Origin: Gadus chalcogrammus
Taxonomy: Eukaryota > Chordata > Actinopteri > Gadiformes > Gadidae
Length of the DNA stretch: 64,000 nucleotides
Direction of reading: 5' to 3'
Assembly: GCF_026213295.1 (NCBI RefSeq)
Contig: NC_079420.1
Location: 20,311,541-20,375,540 of the forward strand
The position numbers and the translations under genes are program-made. Below are positions 48,374-61,601 of this stretch, piece by piece. The notes below the pieces were generated by a model. It saw only the letters and a program-made list of their open reading frames with translations. It had not been told where the DNA came from and did no database searches. Each line of letters starts with the position of its first letter. Position 1 is the first letter of the stretch.

Positions 48374-48883
48374 AGGGAAAGAGGGACAGAGGAGGGAGCT
48401 GTGTGTGTTTTTGGGTTGGGGTTCGTGTTGGGGCTTCATTTGGATGGAAAATTTAACAACGTGTTAACTACTTCAATAAACTTAAAATGTTTAACCTCGG
48501 TCTTTAAACTATCATCACGAGCTGTCGCCACACTCTTGTACCGAGCTCTTCCGGTGCCAGATAATCCCATGTCCTGTTCCCCGCGTTTCAAACGCGCGCA
48601 GGAAGGTACGAGAGGACGCACGTCACGGATAACACACACTCCAAATCTGGCCCAATCTGGCAACACTGTCAAGGAGCAGAGACGGAGCATTGGAGACGGC
48701 GTCTCGATCACACTGGAAACAGGCAGATACATGGACTATTGGATGCATTCGTTGTTTGCTGAATTACCCTAACGCAATGAAACAAGCCTCAATCATGTGA
48801 CATCGGGATTATGCCAAACTTCAACCAGCTACCTCCAAAAGGCTTCGCACTTTTGACAGCTGTCATTAATATTTCCCATCGTT
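48374..48883 (+). promoter_or_regulatory. Probable FAM174B promoter and 5' leader
   Basis: The sequence between the AC repeat and ATG 48884. At about 48643-48668 it holds the word AAATCTGGCCCAATCTGGCA, which also occurs upstream of ST8SIA2 at about 59845-59870. No TATA box is convincing. No coding frame is supported. Confidence 0.35.
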
Positions 48884-50316
48884 ATGACGAAATATAAACT
48901 AATCCTAACATTTATGTTGATGGCGGTGGCATGGCATGGCACCACCGGTGAACCACAGACTCTCTCCTCACCTGCGACGCGTTTGAACTCAACCACATCC
49001 ATGACTGAGGATCAGTCGAAGATGAACTCTTCCACGGCCACCACCGAGTCTCGTATCTCATCCATACTGACCCACCTACCCACTTTGAAGGTCCTTGTTA
49101 TCCTCATCGTCGTGGTGACAGCTGTGCTCATCACGTGCCTGGTCATTAAAGTAATCAGGTAGGCCCGATTGCAAAAACAGCTGCATCGCTCGAGTGGTCC
49201 TTCGACCACATAACCAATAATCATCTCCAAAAATCGCATTTCGTGCATCTCAATGTGTTGTTGTTTTTTTTGCCAAGGGTCATAGTCGTGAACGGCAGCT
49301 AGGCTACATGTAGAGGGGAAGTGAAGGGATGGATGGATCAGCATATTTTCCTCCTCACTTTATGCATAGGCTATTAACAACGATGGTTAACTCTAACATA
49401 GTCGCTAGCTGAATCGTGTCATATACATCAACACATCTGCCACGAGCAATAAACCCATTAAACCCGCTTATCGTGGACACAAGCAGATGCTAAAACATGT
49501 GGTCAATAGACCTAGGGTACATAATGTGAGACAACATAGGCTTATTTCCTATGCAGAAGTTTGGCTTGATATTGTTTTGTTTTCAATTCGGTGTTTCCCT
49601 TTTAGATCTGGAAGACGAATTCGGAAAACACGAAAGTATGACATTATAACGACGCCCGCCGAGCGAGTGGAGATGGCGCCACTCAATGACGATAATGAGG
49701 ATGAAGACGACTCAACCCTCTTTGATGTCAAGTACAGGTTTGGGATTAAGTAATTTACACGTCATCCAAGATCAAATGTTTTTAATATGTTTAAAAAAAA
49801 GAAGCTTCTAGGCCTTCCTATGTATTTACAAAGAAGTTCCAGCTCTGGTATGCATCAACAACTTCAACATCTTCAATAATCATTAACACCGATAATATTG
49901 CATTTCAGACTTGGTTGTTGTGGCATGTTTTTCCCTGCTGCGTCCCTCTTGGTTTTAATCAGGCTCATGACCAATTTACATTGTTCCTGAAACTAAAATG
50001 GAAGGATGAGGCGTTGCCAGTAGGAAGCCAGGGTGCTTCTCGTTATTTTAATAGCTAGGCGTTTGCAATCCAAGACATTTTAGCCCTTTGCGTCAATACT
50101 TTTGTTTACTCAAGGTTTGCCCCTTCCGACTTAGCAATTGTTCCGAGAACCATTTCCTCTTAAAGTTTGTAAACCTGATATACTTGACTTCCAAGTCTTA
50201 CGAGAGTCTGTAGGCTTACTTCCTTCATAGTTTGCATGATTCAATACTAGTTCGGTTTCATCGTCTATTACTAGTGCTGTGTCATTCTCACTCCTATTTC
50301 GTTTATTTACAGGTGA
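48884..50316 (+). CDS. fam174b: FAM174B, type I membrane protein, three exons
   Basis: Exons are 48884-49158, 49606-49737 and 50313-50316, joining to 137 codons (136 residues plus stop); human FAM174B is about 159. Residues 1-22 form a signal peptide (LILTFMLMAVAWHG). The lumenal stretch is Ser/Thr-rich with NST and NSS sequons. A single membrane span (VLVILIVVVTAVLITCLVIK) is followed by a basic then acidic tail: RKTRKYDIITTPAERVEMAP, ending STLFDVKYR. This tail is the FAM174B signature. The last exon adds only one base to the Arg codon and the TGA, after the acceptor TTTATTTACAG; without that splice the frame reads on four residues into the intron. FAM174B has been linked to Golgi integrity. 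The neighbour ST8SIA2 supports the identity. Confidence 0.93.
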
Positions 50317-50860
50317 ATGGAAGCATTGGCGTCAACATCATTTTTTGTCAGAAGAAAATCTGAAGTACTTTACATTACACACTTTGTTGTGTACTATGTT
50401 GAAAACTTGACAATTTCCCCAAACTTCAGCAATGTGATTTTTATTGAAGGTTGCTCTTCTGACATTTTTTTATAAAGTCTTAATATTTGGGCTGCCATCA
50501 TCCCATAATAACAAATTTCCCGTCAGATATGAATTGAAACCTACATTTGAATGTTTCAGACAATGCACCACATAACTGTATTACCTGTTACATAAACACC
50601 TCTAAATGTTTGGCAGGAGTTCATAGTAAGATTCTGTCTCATGTACTATCATAAACTCATACGCAGAGATTCAAACAGAACATGTTTTAATTTCAGCCCT
50701 AGTTGTTAGCCTGGCCAATTCATTTAAGTGTACTTGACTAAAGCCATGACCAATATTTGCTGAATCAAATGTACGAAGGATTGTTAATTTACAGATGCCA
50801 TTTGTGTTTTAACAGTATGCTGTTTACTGCCATACTGAAGGTGGTTCTTATGGCACATAT

Positions 50861-50899
50861 AAGAACTGACTTCTCATATGATATGAGAAGTCAGTTCTT
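50861..50899. repeat. Perfect 19-bp palindrome with 1-nt centre
   Basis: AAGAACTGACTTCTCATAT (50861-50879), one G, then its exact reverse complement (50881-50899). It lies in the probable FAM174B 3' UTR. Confidence 0.95.
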
Positions 50900-51243
50900 T
50901 GCTTGTACTAAGTTGCAGATCTACTGATTCATGGAAAGGAAAATATCATTCCATTAGCTAGGAGTAGGCTGACTTTCACGGCAATGATTGCACTGAATTA
51001 ATTCTATAAAGTCAACCCTCTGATATAATCGCTGATATCAGCTGCTAAGTGGGATGGCAAAAATGGAACTGCTTACCAATGACTCTTCGGTCACACAGCT
51101 GAAACTCTGAGCTGATAACTATTCTTTGACAATGGCTGGCCTTTGGGTTAATTTTTTTTCTTGGTGTTTTTTAAGATCAAGTTTCCTTTGTCTATAAAGG
51201 AATGTAGGCTTTCACTGACCTTCCTCAAAGACAATTGGACAGG

Positions 51244-51357
<114 letters not shown>

Positions 51358-53941
51358 CTTTGACCTCCCACCCAGAGAATGAATACTGCTTTTAATGTCT
51401 TAGGACAATATCAGAAGTCCTGTGTTACCTTTCTTGTAGGTGTTCCTCTGTACAAAAATACATATTACAAAGCTTTATCTGTACATGTCTGTAAATTCAT
51501 TGGACATATATTAAAGATTATATCAATTATCGTTTTAGGTGAAACATTTGTTGCCATTGAGTCCTATTTAGATTAAACATAGATTATTACGTTCTAGGTT
51601 ATCATCAGTTAAATATTACACACTTGGGGTTGGTTGACCCTATATATTCATACCCGATAGTTGAAGTTCTGAAGCCCTGTCTACAATCCAAATAAACCAG
51701 TTGCACACCCCCAGGTAACAGCTGCGTTTGGCGTCTCACGGTCCCTCTTGAGTGCAAACATCCTTTGCTATTCATCCGTCTAATGTTTGACTGATCCTCA
51801 TAAAGGTCCTAAACTCATTAATTTGTTTAAAGGCTTAAAGGTATCATTGCAGAAGAAAGGTCTCACGGTGTACATTTGCATTTTTCCTTTAATCAATTAA
51901 GGACTCATTTGAGAAACATCAAACTGTACTATCAACGTTGAATGTATTCACTACATGAAGCACAATGACCGAGACACAATTACCCATAGGTTGTGCTGTC
52001 TCTGAAACAGACTACATCCAGAGTCAATAAGGAGATGTTCTGCAGGTCTATTGGGTTTCAAGCTGGGCTGTGAGGCTGATCATAGGGGATACGAGGTGTT
52101 GACACTTGGAATTCATAACCTCACCCTCATTTCAAGTTGAATCGTCTTATTGTTCACCATGAAAAGCCAGGCCAAATAAATGTTTTCCCTTTTTATTTCT
52201 AAAGCAAAGATAACATAGGATTTTTAGTCTAGAAGTGTCTTTTATTTGCCCGTGTGGATTTTACATCCCAAACACCGATACAGGGATGTTTGTAACATAC
52301 ATTGTTAAGTCCTTTAAAGGAATTATCCGCTTAAGTATTCTTGTAAAAATAACCTTTTATTTTTCTGTCGCTAAATGTTCTCATCGCACAAAAGTAATCG
52401 AGCCACACAATCACATCTTAATCAGACATGCATTTCTTTAAAGGCAGTATTATTGTTAATTTTTATTATACATAGGCATAATACATACATAAGTAGTTTA
52501 ACGCTATATAGAAACCATGAATTTTACAATCAGAAAATTGCACCTCAGTGGAATAGTACTGTAAGTGCTGCTGCTGGGAGATTGGCTTATCAACCTAGCA
52601 GTATGGGCAGAGGAGGTTTCCCATTTTTGCCAAACTCTCTACCTATACAAACAAACATTTGTGACCTCAGCCGGCTGATGTCTAACGTCACTGGTATATC
52701 TATTATCAGTTAACTTCATTAGCAGCATTATCAGGGAAATGTAGAGTCTACGGAGGAATCCGTTCAAAAGGGAACCAAATGTCTGTTTACTTGATGGTCG
52801 ATAACACACAGGGTACTCCTTGTTTCAGTGAAGTCAAACAGTGGTAACCTCCATCAACAGGTGTGTCCTCTAATGAACATATGCTTGCTTAAAAATGCTG
52901 GAATCAAGAACTGTTGCCTGTGTACATAGATGGAGATCACGACATTCTAACAAATAGGACTTTCCTAATGTATCATCCTTTTTGTCTGTTATACGTTATA
53001 AAGAGGCAGCTTTACAGGCACTCTGAGATTTAAAGTGTTATACTAATGAAGATGTAGATAGTTTAAATATTTGCCAATGTTAAATGGCCGGAATATACAT
53101 TCTATATATGCCAAGATAAAGTGAACACACAGAAAAAAGAAATGCCAAAAAGATATTTCAGGCCTATCATGGATTTTCTCAGATTAAGGTCAAATGGAGA
53201 GTAAACCAACTGGGTTTGATTTCCAATAAGCTTGAAAGAAAGGTCATATTAGTTGAGCTCTCTTTTTGTAAACAGGCAAAAAAAGTCACACCACTAGAGC
53301 AGGATTCAAGGTTAATACAAATTCTCGATACAAAATATTCTGGATATTTTAAGGCATGATGATTTTGTACATCCATATAATTACTAATGTATAAAGGAAG
53401 ACCAAAACCGCATGGAATGTGAGCTGTAGGTTTTCATCAATAGAAGAATGCAATTCCTCAAAAACAAAAAAAGCTGCAACATTGCACATTGGTGCTTGTG
53501 CTCAAAGTTTTACAATTTATATTGAAACATATTGCTCAAATAAAGGTTTTTTTCAAAGGGTGAACATTTTTGACCACATGGAGAAAATAGCCAATACATT
53601 CTGTAAAAATACTGTTCAGTCCCAGAAAGGTTACAATACAAACGCAGTATCATTACTCAAATTGTTTATATAAATGTATCCATAATGAACCAAAAAGTTG
53701 AATGAAATAAATTAATGAAATAAAACAGCCATCAAATATTTGTAAACAATTAGCACCAGCCAAAAGCTGATCTTAGCACTTACTACAACATTTACGGTAA
53801 TTATAAAGATTACAATAGAAATCTTAACATGTATAAATTACATTCTATGCTGGCCAACGGCCCCATCGGCTAGGCCTTTGTATGCTTGGTCAAACACAAG
53901 GTATTCCCCGAGCCGTTCAACCAAATGTTTCCACGACGACC

Positions 53942-56900
53942 TTACTTGGAGCCCTGTTGGTCTTGGCCGCTCTCCACTGGCAGTCGCCCAGTAGGACAGG
54001 TCCCAGTGTGGAGCCTTAGCGCCCCCTTCCTGTGAAGCGTGTTCAGTGTCCTGAACTCCAGCGGCATGGTGTGGGGGCTGGAGTGCGACGTGTAGTCGTA
54101 CTTTAGGGTGTCGTAGTAGTGGTACTTCACGGGCCTGCCTCGCGGGTCCAGCGGGAAGGGCCAGAAGCCGTATAAATGGATCTCCTCACAGAAGCGCGTG
54201 GCCATGGTGTACATGAGCAGCCCCGTGGTGGGACGCTTGATCTGCACATTGTTCGTCAGCCAATATCTACAGAACACAGACACAGTGCACAAGGGGAGGC
54301 TGGTTCAATGGGGAAAAAACACAAGAGGAGGCGAATACTTTCAAATGTACTACATAATGCAGTCATATTTATGCCTGGACTAACACACATTACACCAGAA
54401 TATGGGTTGCATTTGCTATCGTGTACATACTTCTTGTATGTAGTAGCCAATGGAAATCTAGACGCAGGAGCACACAAACACAATCTATTCTCCTAAACAA
54501 TTACCTGGGAGTTAAACCCCAACACAATTACTCCCCAAAGAGATTTATTTCGTACATGCTAATTTGAAAGAATAGGCATCAGGGGATAACTGATATGAAG
54601 ACCAATTCCAAATTCCCATATTTGACACTAGGCAAGGCAAGGCAATATTTGACACTAGTGCTTTGCGCCTTCTCAGACCCTTTAACAAATTACATTCTCA
54701 CTTGTATTTACCCATCAAATGTTTGCCGAGCACACATGAACTGTTTAGTCTCCTTCTAACAACCCCCTGGTTACCGGGATTCACATGGGATTCACAGAGA
54801 GCTTCAACTGTAAAACCTGCTGCTGCTCTCCTAATTAGAAGCTCTGCCATCACGGTTGGAGACAGGTTCATTTGAGAGAGACATTTGAATCAGGTCTGCT
54901 GAGATTTGGGAGGGGACTGCTCTGCATTCCAGATTAGATGACAAGATTGAAACCCGCTCAACAGCGACTGGCACTGTTGTGTAATTTGTCTACGCCTCCC
55001 ACTAGCTGTGCACTTTACCGCTAAGGTCACATTTAAAAGCAGAGGGAGAACTTTTTACAGAGCCCAAAGCAAGCAATAGATAACAATAGGACAGACCAGC
55101 AATTCTTAGTCTTTCAAAATGGACAAAAGCCCTGTGCTGCATCACACACAGCATTTCAACTTCAATAGTTTCCCCACTTTTGCCCCATGCAGTATTTTAC
55201 AGACTTCAGCTTGCAATCTTTTAACTCAATGCTGTAATGGAGTAAAATGAGCATTCACTCTAACCGCTTTCTGTCGATCAAATATATAATTTTGTGCAGT
55301 CTCTATGTATCGCCTTCAGTATCTATATCTCCCAAGGGGCCCAGAAGAGTGGGCGTGTAAATCGAAGAACGCCTTTCTTGAGAAAAAGGGGTAAGTGTCA
55401 AGAATTACACCGCTTACGTTTCTCTGCCTGTCAACAGAAGCTCACTCAAGCTTTTAACCTCATTCCTGGATGAGCACTTCGCTGCCTCCTCAATTGGGCT
55501 GTTTGCCATTGGACTGCTGTGCCGCTGGGTAATATAATACGTCCATGAGCAGGAAGTGGGTCTGAGGTAAGAAAAAAAAACTACAAAATAAACACCATGC
55601 AGGAAGTATATCCTTAACATTCTGTTCTGCAAAAAAACTAAAAAAAAATTATATTATCCATTTGTGGGAGAAATTGTAATTGTTGAGTAATGTAGTTGGG
55701 AGATATCCAAAGCTCCAGATCGCTAAATTGTACTGCTGCATCGATTTGAACACACTGATTCAGTTTAGTCAAACCACACACACGCTTCCATCCCATAATA
55801 CTGAGAGAGTATAGTAGTGTAGTGAAGCAGTGGTGACTAGAGGACAGAGCAGCTTTGCCTGCAGTGATCAGCCTCTAAAGATCCGGTTATAAATAGCCAA
55901 CAGGCCAAACGTTGGGTGGGTAGTACCTCTAAGCCCCTTGAGACTTGAGAATGCAGGTAAAGCAGGCTAGGCGGGCACAGCGGAAGGCAGTCGGCTCCAC
56001 GCCCCATCCATCATCAAAGTCCTTTTATTATACGTCTATTCTTATTTTTTGGTTATATAATTCGATTTATCAGTTTCTTTGTATTTGTTACATTTGGTCT
56101 TTCAAAACAAGTTAAAAATGATTCCCTCAAAATGAAAAAAAATACTAAATAATAAATGAAATAGAGAATAAGGTGTGTGTGTGTGTGTGCGTACACGTGT
56201 CTGTGTGTGTGTGTGTCTGTGTTGATAAAAAAACAAATCAAAGTAATGAACTGCGGTGGCTCTCCTGCTCACCCCCGCACGGCGTGGAGGAGGCGCAGCG
56301 AGGGGAAGGCGGTGCGGATGCCCACGGTGTGCAGCAGGATGAGCCGCGCGGCCCACTCCACGCGCTCCTCCCCGCCCTTGGCCATGAAGGCGGGGATCCA
56401 CAGCACGCTGCCCCGGAGGCTCTGCAGCCGGGCCACAAAGCGGGCCCGCCACTCGGGGCTGGCCAGGTCCTGGAAGGCCCGCTGCACCACCGAGGGGTTC
56501 ATGGTCACCAGGTTGGTGCGCCGGCCCACGTCCACCGAGTACTCCTTCACCGGGGCCAGGTTGCACCTAGACAGGAATCAATCAGGGTCTCAACTCCTTC
56601 TTTAAACATCTGCTGCTTTTCCTCCATTTTATTCAGGTATTTTTACACTAATTTTCCCTTGCAGAGAAACAGACCTAGTCAGTCTTTAGACTAATATTCA
56701 AAGAGCCAGTGAGTCAACTGTATCAGATGGAATTTGAACAATATGCGATTTTAAAGAGGGGGGCGTGTTATTCCCATGGTTACGACCCACGTCAACTTTA
56801 GGATACCTTTTCAGTTGATCGGTGAGTGTTATAATAAGCAATGATGTAGAAATCCACCATGCACCGTAGCGTTACACTATAGGTGTCTGAGGCCTTACCC

Positions 56901-59507
56901 TCATTAGGACGTGGCCTTTAAATACATCACTGCACAGACGGAGCTTCACCTTCCACACACCCCGTATCGTTATACTATAAGTGCTAACTATAAGTACTAT
57001 AAGCTCCACAGGTCCACAGAAACCGCGCCGCTAGTGCCCCTTGGTTGTGATGTCAGACTATCTCGGAAAAGCTAGTCTGACGTCAAGACCAGAGCGCCAC
57101 CTGTGTTTGCAGAAAAGTGGAACGATCCCATAGCGGTTTGGGAAGAATGCCCAAAAACATCACATTTTACAAAGAAAAAATCTCTAAATAGGACTCATTT
57201 CAGTAACGGTGAAAAAGGACCACGATAACTATGTTGACGATCAAATAAGACAATTGACCACGTTTAAAACAAAAGTGATTTTGGGTTCACTGGCTCTTTA
57301 AAGTCTGTTGGCAGACAGGCTGAAATCTGGGGGAACAATGCGTTTTATTTTCTTCCATTTTTGTTTCGACCAATCATGTTGCTTGAGGCAGGGATCTGTA
57401 GCTGGTATATTGCCAACAAATATTCAGCCAGCCAGAGTAAATTGTAAAAAAGCGTCTATAAAGGGTTTCAAATCAACATGCCTTGTAGACTGGCCAGTGG
57501 CCATGTAGAAATACACATAATAAAATGCCCTTCTGAAAGCTGCATGCACTCGCGCAAATTAGTATTCTTTGGTAGAATATCTCCGTAACGAAACAAGCCC
57601 AAGTGGTAACTCCAACCCTTGCTGTTTTTGGTTTCTTGCCCAGACTCTGTACCGCATCCCCAAGAAGTTCTGCTGTAACATAGTAGGACTGCTCGATCGA
57701 AGATTATCGAGGACCCAACATATTCTTCCAAAACATGGGGACAAATGTTGCAGAGTAGGTGCAATGAAAAAGATAATCTATCATTTTCAACCAAGATTCC
57801 AAATCGGAAATGTAATAAGTATCTTTTCATTTGCAACTTTTTTATACCTGATGACAAAGTCATAAGAGTCGATTTCTTGTCCACAGCTGCTATTGAGCAG
57901 AATCCCAGAGTTCCCAACAATGGCACACTTTCTGTGGTGCTGGTTCCTCATAGGAGAGACGGTGGGAAGAAGACGATACAGGTTCTCTGAGATATTTGTA
58001 GTGCTGTGCCGGTCGAGAACATAGTGGATGACATCTCCTGGTTTCAATGTGCCTTTTAAAATAGATATGTCCCTCTCGGGATCCAGGAATCTCAGAATGT
58101 TTTTCCTAAATAAGAGGGGAAGAGAAAACCAGCGTGTTACGAATGCATCATTACCCTGTCTGTGTATGTATGTGGTGGAGGGATGTGTTCTTTTACCTGA
58201 TGAGGTTGGAAAGGGTTTTATTAAAGCTCCAGTGATCTGAAGACACGTTGGCAGTGTTGTTTGGGCTCCGGGCCGACTGATGGCTCATGTATTTGTCTAC
58301 ACTTGACAGAGGACTTGGCTCCACCTTTCCTGCAGGTTTCCTAAATGACAATATTTGTCTTGAGAGACAATGAACTTCGTTTTACATCATTTCCATGTTA
58401 AATCTGCCCAACAACTTTCCCAAGGCAATTATTTTCACACATTTTATGTGTTATATAACTATGCCACATAACCCATTTGCGTCAGTGTGAAATACAAACA
58501 CTGAGTCAAATACTTGAGGGATGAGGCTGTACATGAATATGAAGGACATTGTGAACTGTAATGAACAAGAATAATATCTATAAATTGTTATATGTTGCAA
58601 ATCGATCAACAACAGGCATCGCATACACAATAATGTCAATGGAAATGTGAGGTTTGGATATGTGAGGATGCATCACTGTGTCTGCCTACTCATATTTTGC
58701 AAAGTTTTCGGTGTCACACATAGGACATGCTAAGCCAACTTTAGAAGGGTTGATTTAATTAAATGAAACGTTAAATTAACTATACTCCAACATTAACAAC
58801 ATAGATATGGAATTGATGTATAGAAAACCATTCAATCATTGTTCACAGATGCATATGAGATGAATGCATGCAATTACATCAAGTCTAGACTTAACATTGA
58901 CTGTGTTATGCTGAACTGGATCATCAATTGCGTAATATATTCTTCAAGTGTATGCAAGGATCAATATGACCTCATTGCAGAATGAGACACAGGAGCCTAA
59001 TTGGGATTCATAAATAGAATCTAAGCTGCATTTCTTAACGACTACAAATCCGGGGCCCAGACCTCCTATTGTCTCCATCCTGTAGGGTCTTTGTTTCTCT
59101 CACAGGACAAGGGAAATGTATCCCTCCTTCCCTCTCTCCCTGTCTCACAGGACAAGTGAATTATAGCCCAGATCTCTCACTCTCATCCACTAGTAACCTA
59201 ACCATACCATACCATACCACATATCTGCTAAACCATGTGTCATACGTACATTGTATGAATACATGTTTTAAAGAACTTGCGACATTACTTATAGTTGATA
59301 TAAGGCGGGATGGGTGAGTTTTAAAGCCATGTGTTGCAAGGTACAAGATGAGGACAATTACTGTAAACCTGAATCATGCACTGCGTAGATAAAACGACAT
59401 TATACTTACGCAGTACCTTCTTCTACCTCCGTAATATCGGACATTTTTAACAATATAACCAAGAGTGTGATAATCCCAAACATCAGTGTGAGGAATCCCA
59501 ACCGCAT
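53942..59507 (-). CDS. st8sia2: Alpha-2,8-sialyltransferase 2 (polysialyltransferase STX), five coding exons
   Basis: Exons are 59507-59410, 58340-58197, 58105-57848, 56566-56273 and 54266-53942, joining to 373 codons (372 residues plus stop); human is 375. This Golgi type II enzyme adds alpha-2,8-linked polysialic acid to NCAM. Residues about 4-22 are the signal-anchor ([18 protein letters not shown]). Then come a stem with N-glycosylation sequons, sialylmotif L ([31 protein letters not shown], residues about 133-173), motif S ([30 protein letters not shown]) and motif VS (HTMPLEF) with its catalytic His. A basic stretch before motif L ([13 protein letters not shown]) matches the polysialyltransferase domain. 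The stem is about 16 residues shorter and the C terminus longer than in human. ST8SIA4 is the alternative; synteny favours ST8SIA2. Confidence 0.95.
54267..56272 (-). other. Last ST8SIA2 intron
   Basis: Opens GTGAGC after GG of a Gly codon and closes TTCTGTAG before A of that codon. No second gene is visible. A short imperfect GT run lies at 56174-56221, just inside the donor. Confidence 0.85.
56750..57000 (+). repeat. Dispersed repeat, copy 3 (partial), in ST8SIA2 intron
   Basis: GGGGCGTGTTATTCCCATGG, then GATGTAGAAATCCACCATGCAC and GGTGTCTGAGGCCTTACCC, align in order with the 5' part of the copy at 44600. Downstream, at about 57041-57084, lies an inverted pair TGATGTCAGACTA / TAGTCTGACGTCA. 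Confidence 0.55.
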
Positions 59508-59900
59508 GATGAGGTGGGTGTCGGTGACTGCAGCTAGCGGTCAACTGCAGCCAAAGCCCGCTGAACAAATGCTACATTAGCCCAATATTTCATTTGTATT
59601 AACGTAAATCGACCCGGTCGTTCCTGTGAACAAAAATGACACATTGATCTCATTTCAGTTAGAAACGGATATCTTTACACCCTGGCCGATGGGGCCGCTA
59701 CATGGACTAAACCCTCTATTGCCAAATCAAACTTTAAAGCGTGTACCTAACCAGCGTTGCCAGATTGGGCCAGATTTCCCGCCCAATCTGGCAACGCTGG
59801 CGCTGCTGCCAGTAATCTGGCCCAATCTGCGCCCCAGCGGGAAATCTGGCCCAATCTGGCAACACTATACCTAACCGGTACCTTCACACGGCCATGCAGC
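59508..59900 (-). promoter_or_regulatory. Probable ST8SIA2 5' leader/promoter containing a palindromic repeat
   Basis: The DNA upstream of the start codon. A palindromic repeat at about 59750-59870 has TTGCCAGATTGGGCCAGATT facing AATCTGGCCCAATCTGGCAA, with a third arm in between. No TATA box is convincing. Confidence 0.35.
59745..59872. repeat. Palindromic repeat built on TGGCCCAATCTGGCAAC
   Basis: Three related arms: GTTGCCAGATTGGGCCAGAT (about 59755), CCCAATCTGGCAACGCTGGC (about 59782) and AATCTGGCCCAATCTGGCAAC (about 59847). The last also occurs alone at about 48645 near FAM174B. It is likely a small inverted-repeat element. Confidence 0.7.
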
Positions 59901-60289
59901 GGACCACCGCCTTAAAGGAACAGCGCCGCTTTATGGCCCCGACCCCCGTCCCTTTGTTGGCATGGCCATCTGTGATGTTCCTCACATCTGCTACCCTTCC
60001 TTGCATAACCAATTGCTTATTGAATTGAATAGGATGTAACAGGCCCGTCGAAAACAAAAACACATGCACATCTGCATATATTAAATTCGATAGAAATATA
60101 TAATTAACATTCACAAGGTCATTTTTATTTACACGACTTATCATTAGATATAGACTTGAAACCGATAACATATTAGCCTAAACAAACAAGCAATGTTCTC
60201 ATACCAGTCTGTTGCTCGTTTCCAGATCTTGTTTTTTTCTGATGTGCACACTGATGTGTTTACTTAACTAAAATAAAGCACTTGATAAT

Positions 60290-61601
60290 TTTCTGAAAAA
60301 TGTTTTATTTCAGAATAAAATAAATGATATGTTGCCATACAAAAAGGTGTAAGAAAAGGGATAATGCTCAAACTGTAAATGTAGAGAAACCCTCAACCAA
60401 AGTCATATGCGCCAATAAGTGCAATTAAATGCTTTAAATACATGGCTAGGAATACAGTTATTGTTTTTTTCTTTGAGATTTGCATAACCTCAAAAAAAAG
60501 AAACACTATTCACCTTTCATTCTAAGTGACAAGCTGTATTCTTTTGTTTAATGATGCAACAAATACATCAAAGCTGTGAATTGTCCGCAACCAAATATAT
60601 AACATACCAACATTTGGTAGAACCAAGATCCTATATTTTCCATTTGAACTTTTCAAATACCTATTAAACAAATATAAATTTAAACCTTTTTGTAAAGTAA
60701 AAAAAAATTAGTGTCGGCTAGTGTTATAGCCGATAAGAATAAAATCCTTAATTTAAAATCTATCATTAAGATATTAAGTTGATTAAACTCTGGGAACGTT
60801 ACAATCTGCTATAGTGAAAAACAAACTTCAATCTCGCAAAAAAAAACATTGACAGACATTTTACAATCCTAGCAGCCAGACTTAGCAGTCTAGTCCAAAC
60901 AGTATCAAAAACAGTGTCTATTATCCAGCAGCAGAACCACAAGAGAACGCTGCATAAACACACCGTCTCGCTTAGTAACAGTTTGTCAAGGACACTAAAA
61001 CAACCCAATATTAACTCCTTCTTTCTTTTTCAGAAACTGCACGGCGCCGTTTATATAAAATCTGTATTAAATGACATTTGTTTTGTAAACACTTGGCAAC
61101 TTTAAATATGGATAGATGAAGAACCGTCCATGAATTATTTTTGTTTAAATCACAATTTATTTTGTGAGACTGTTTAGACCGACGCAGAACACGGGCTGAA
61201 CAGACTCAGTCGTTTCAGACAGATGACAGACCTAAGCAGATATGGCCAGTAGTGATGCAACTAAAAGCATACAATTATGTTAACCAGCATCAGATCAAGA
61301 AGGACTTTAAAACTGAGCCATGTTGTCTGCCACCCATTCAAAGTAGGAATTGACTGGCACTAAACACCTTGTTGACAGTTTAACTACAAAAATGGACCCT
61401 TCAAAAGTTGCCAAGGATGTGCAACAAAAATAAGTGAAAATCTTCCTATGACCTAAACGGGCATTTATATTGATTGGCTTTTATCAAAACATCTTAATCT
61501 TTTCAAAAACATAATAAAAACAAAATTAAATAATAGTATCTTTCGAGCGATTTCAAATATTCTATGACATCTTTGCCCTCCTTCCGCTGTGCAAGTCTAC
61601 G
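60290..61601 (-). other. Probable SLCO3A1 3' UTR
   Basis: AT-rich non-coding sequence after the SLCO3A1 stop codon. A - strand AATAAA at 60309-60304 is a good candidate for the 3' end. Between here and ST8SIA2 I see no other gene. Confidence 0.5.
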
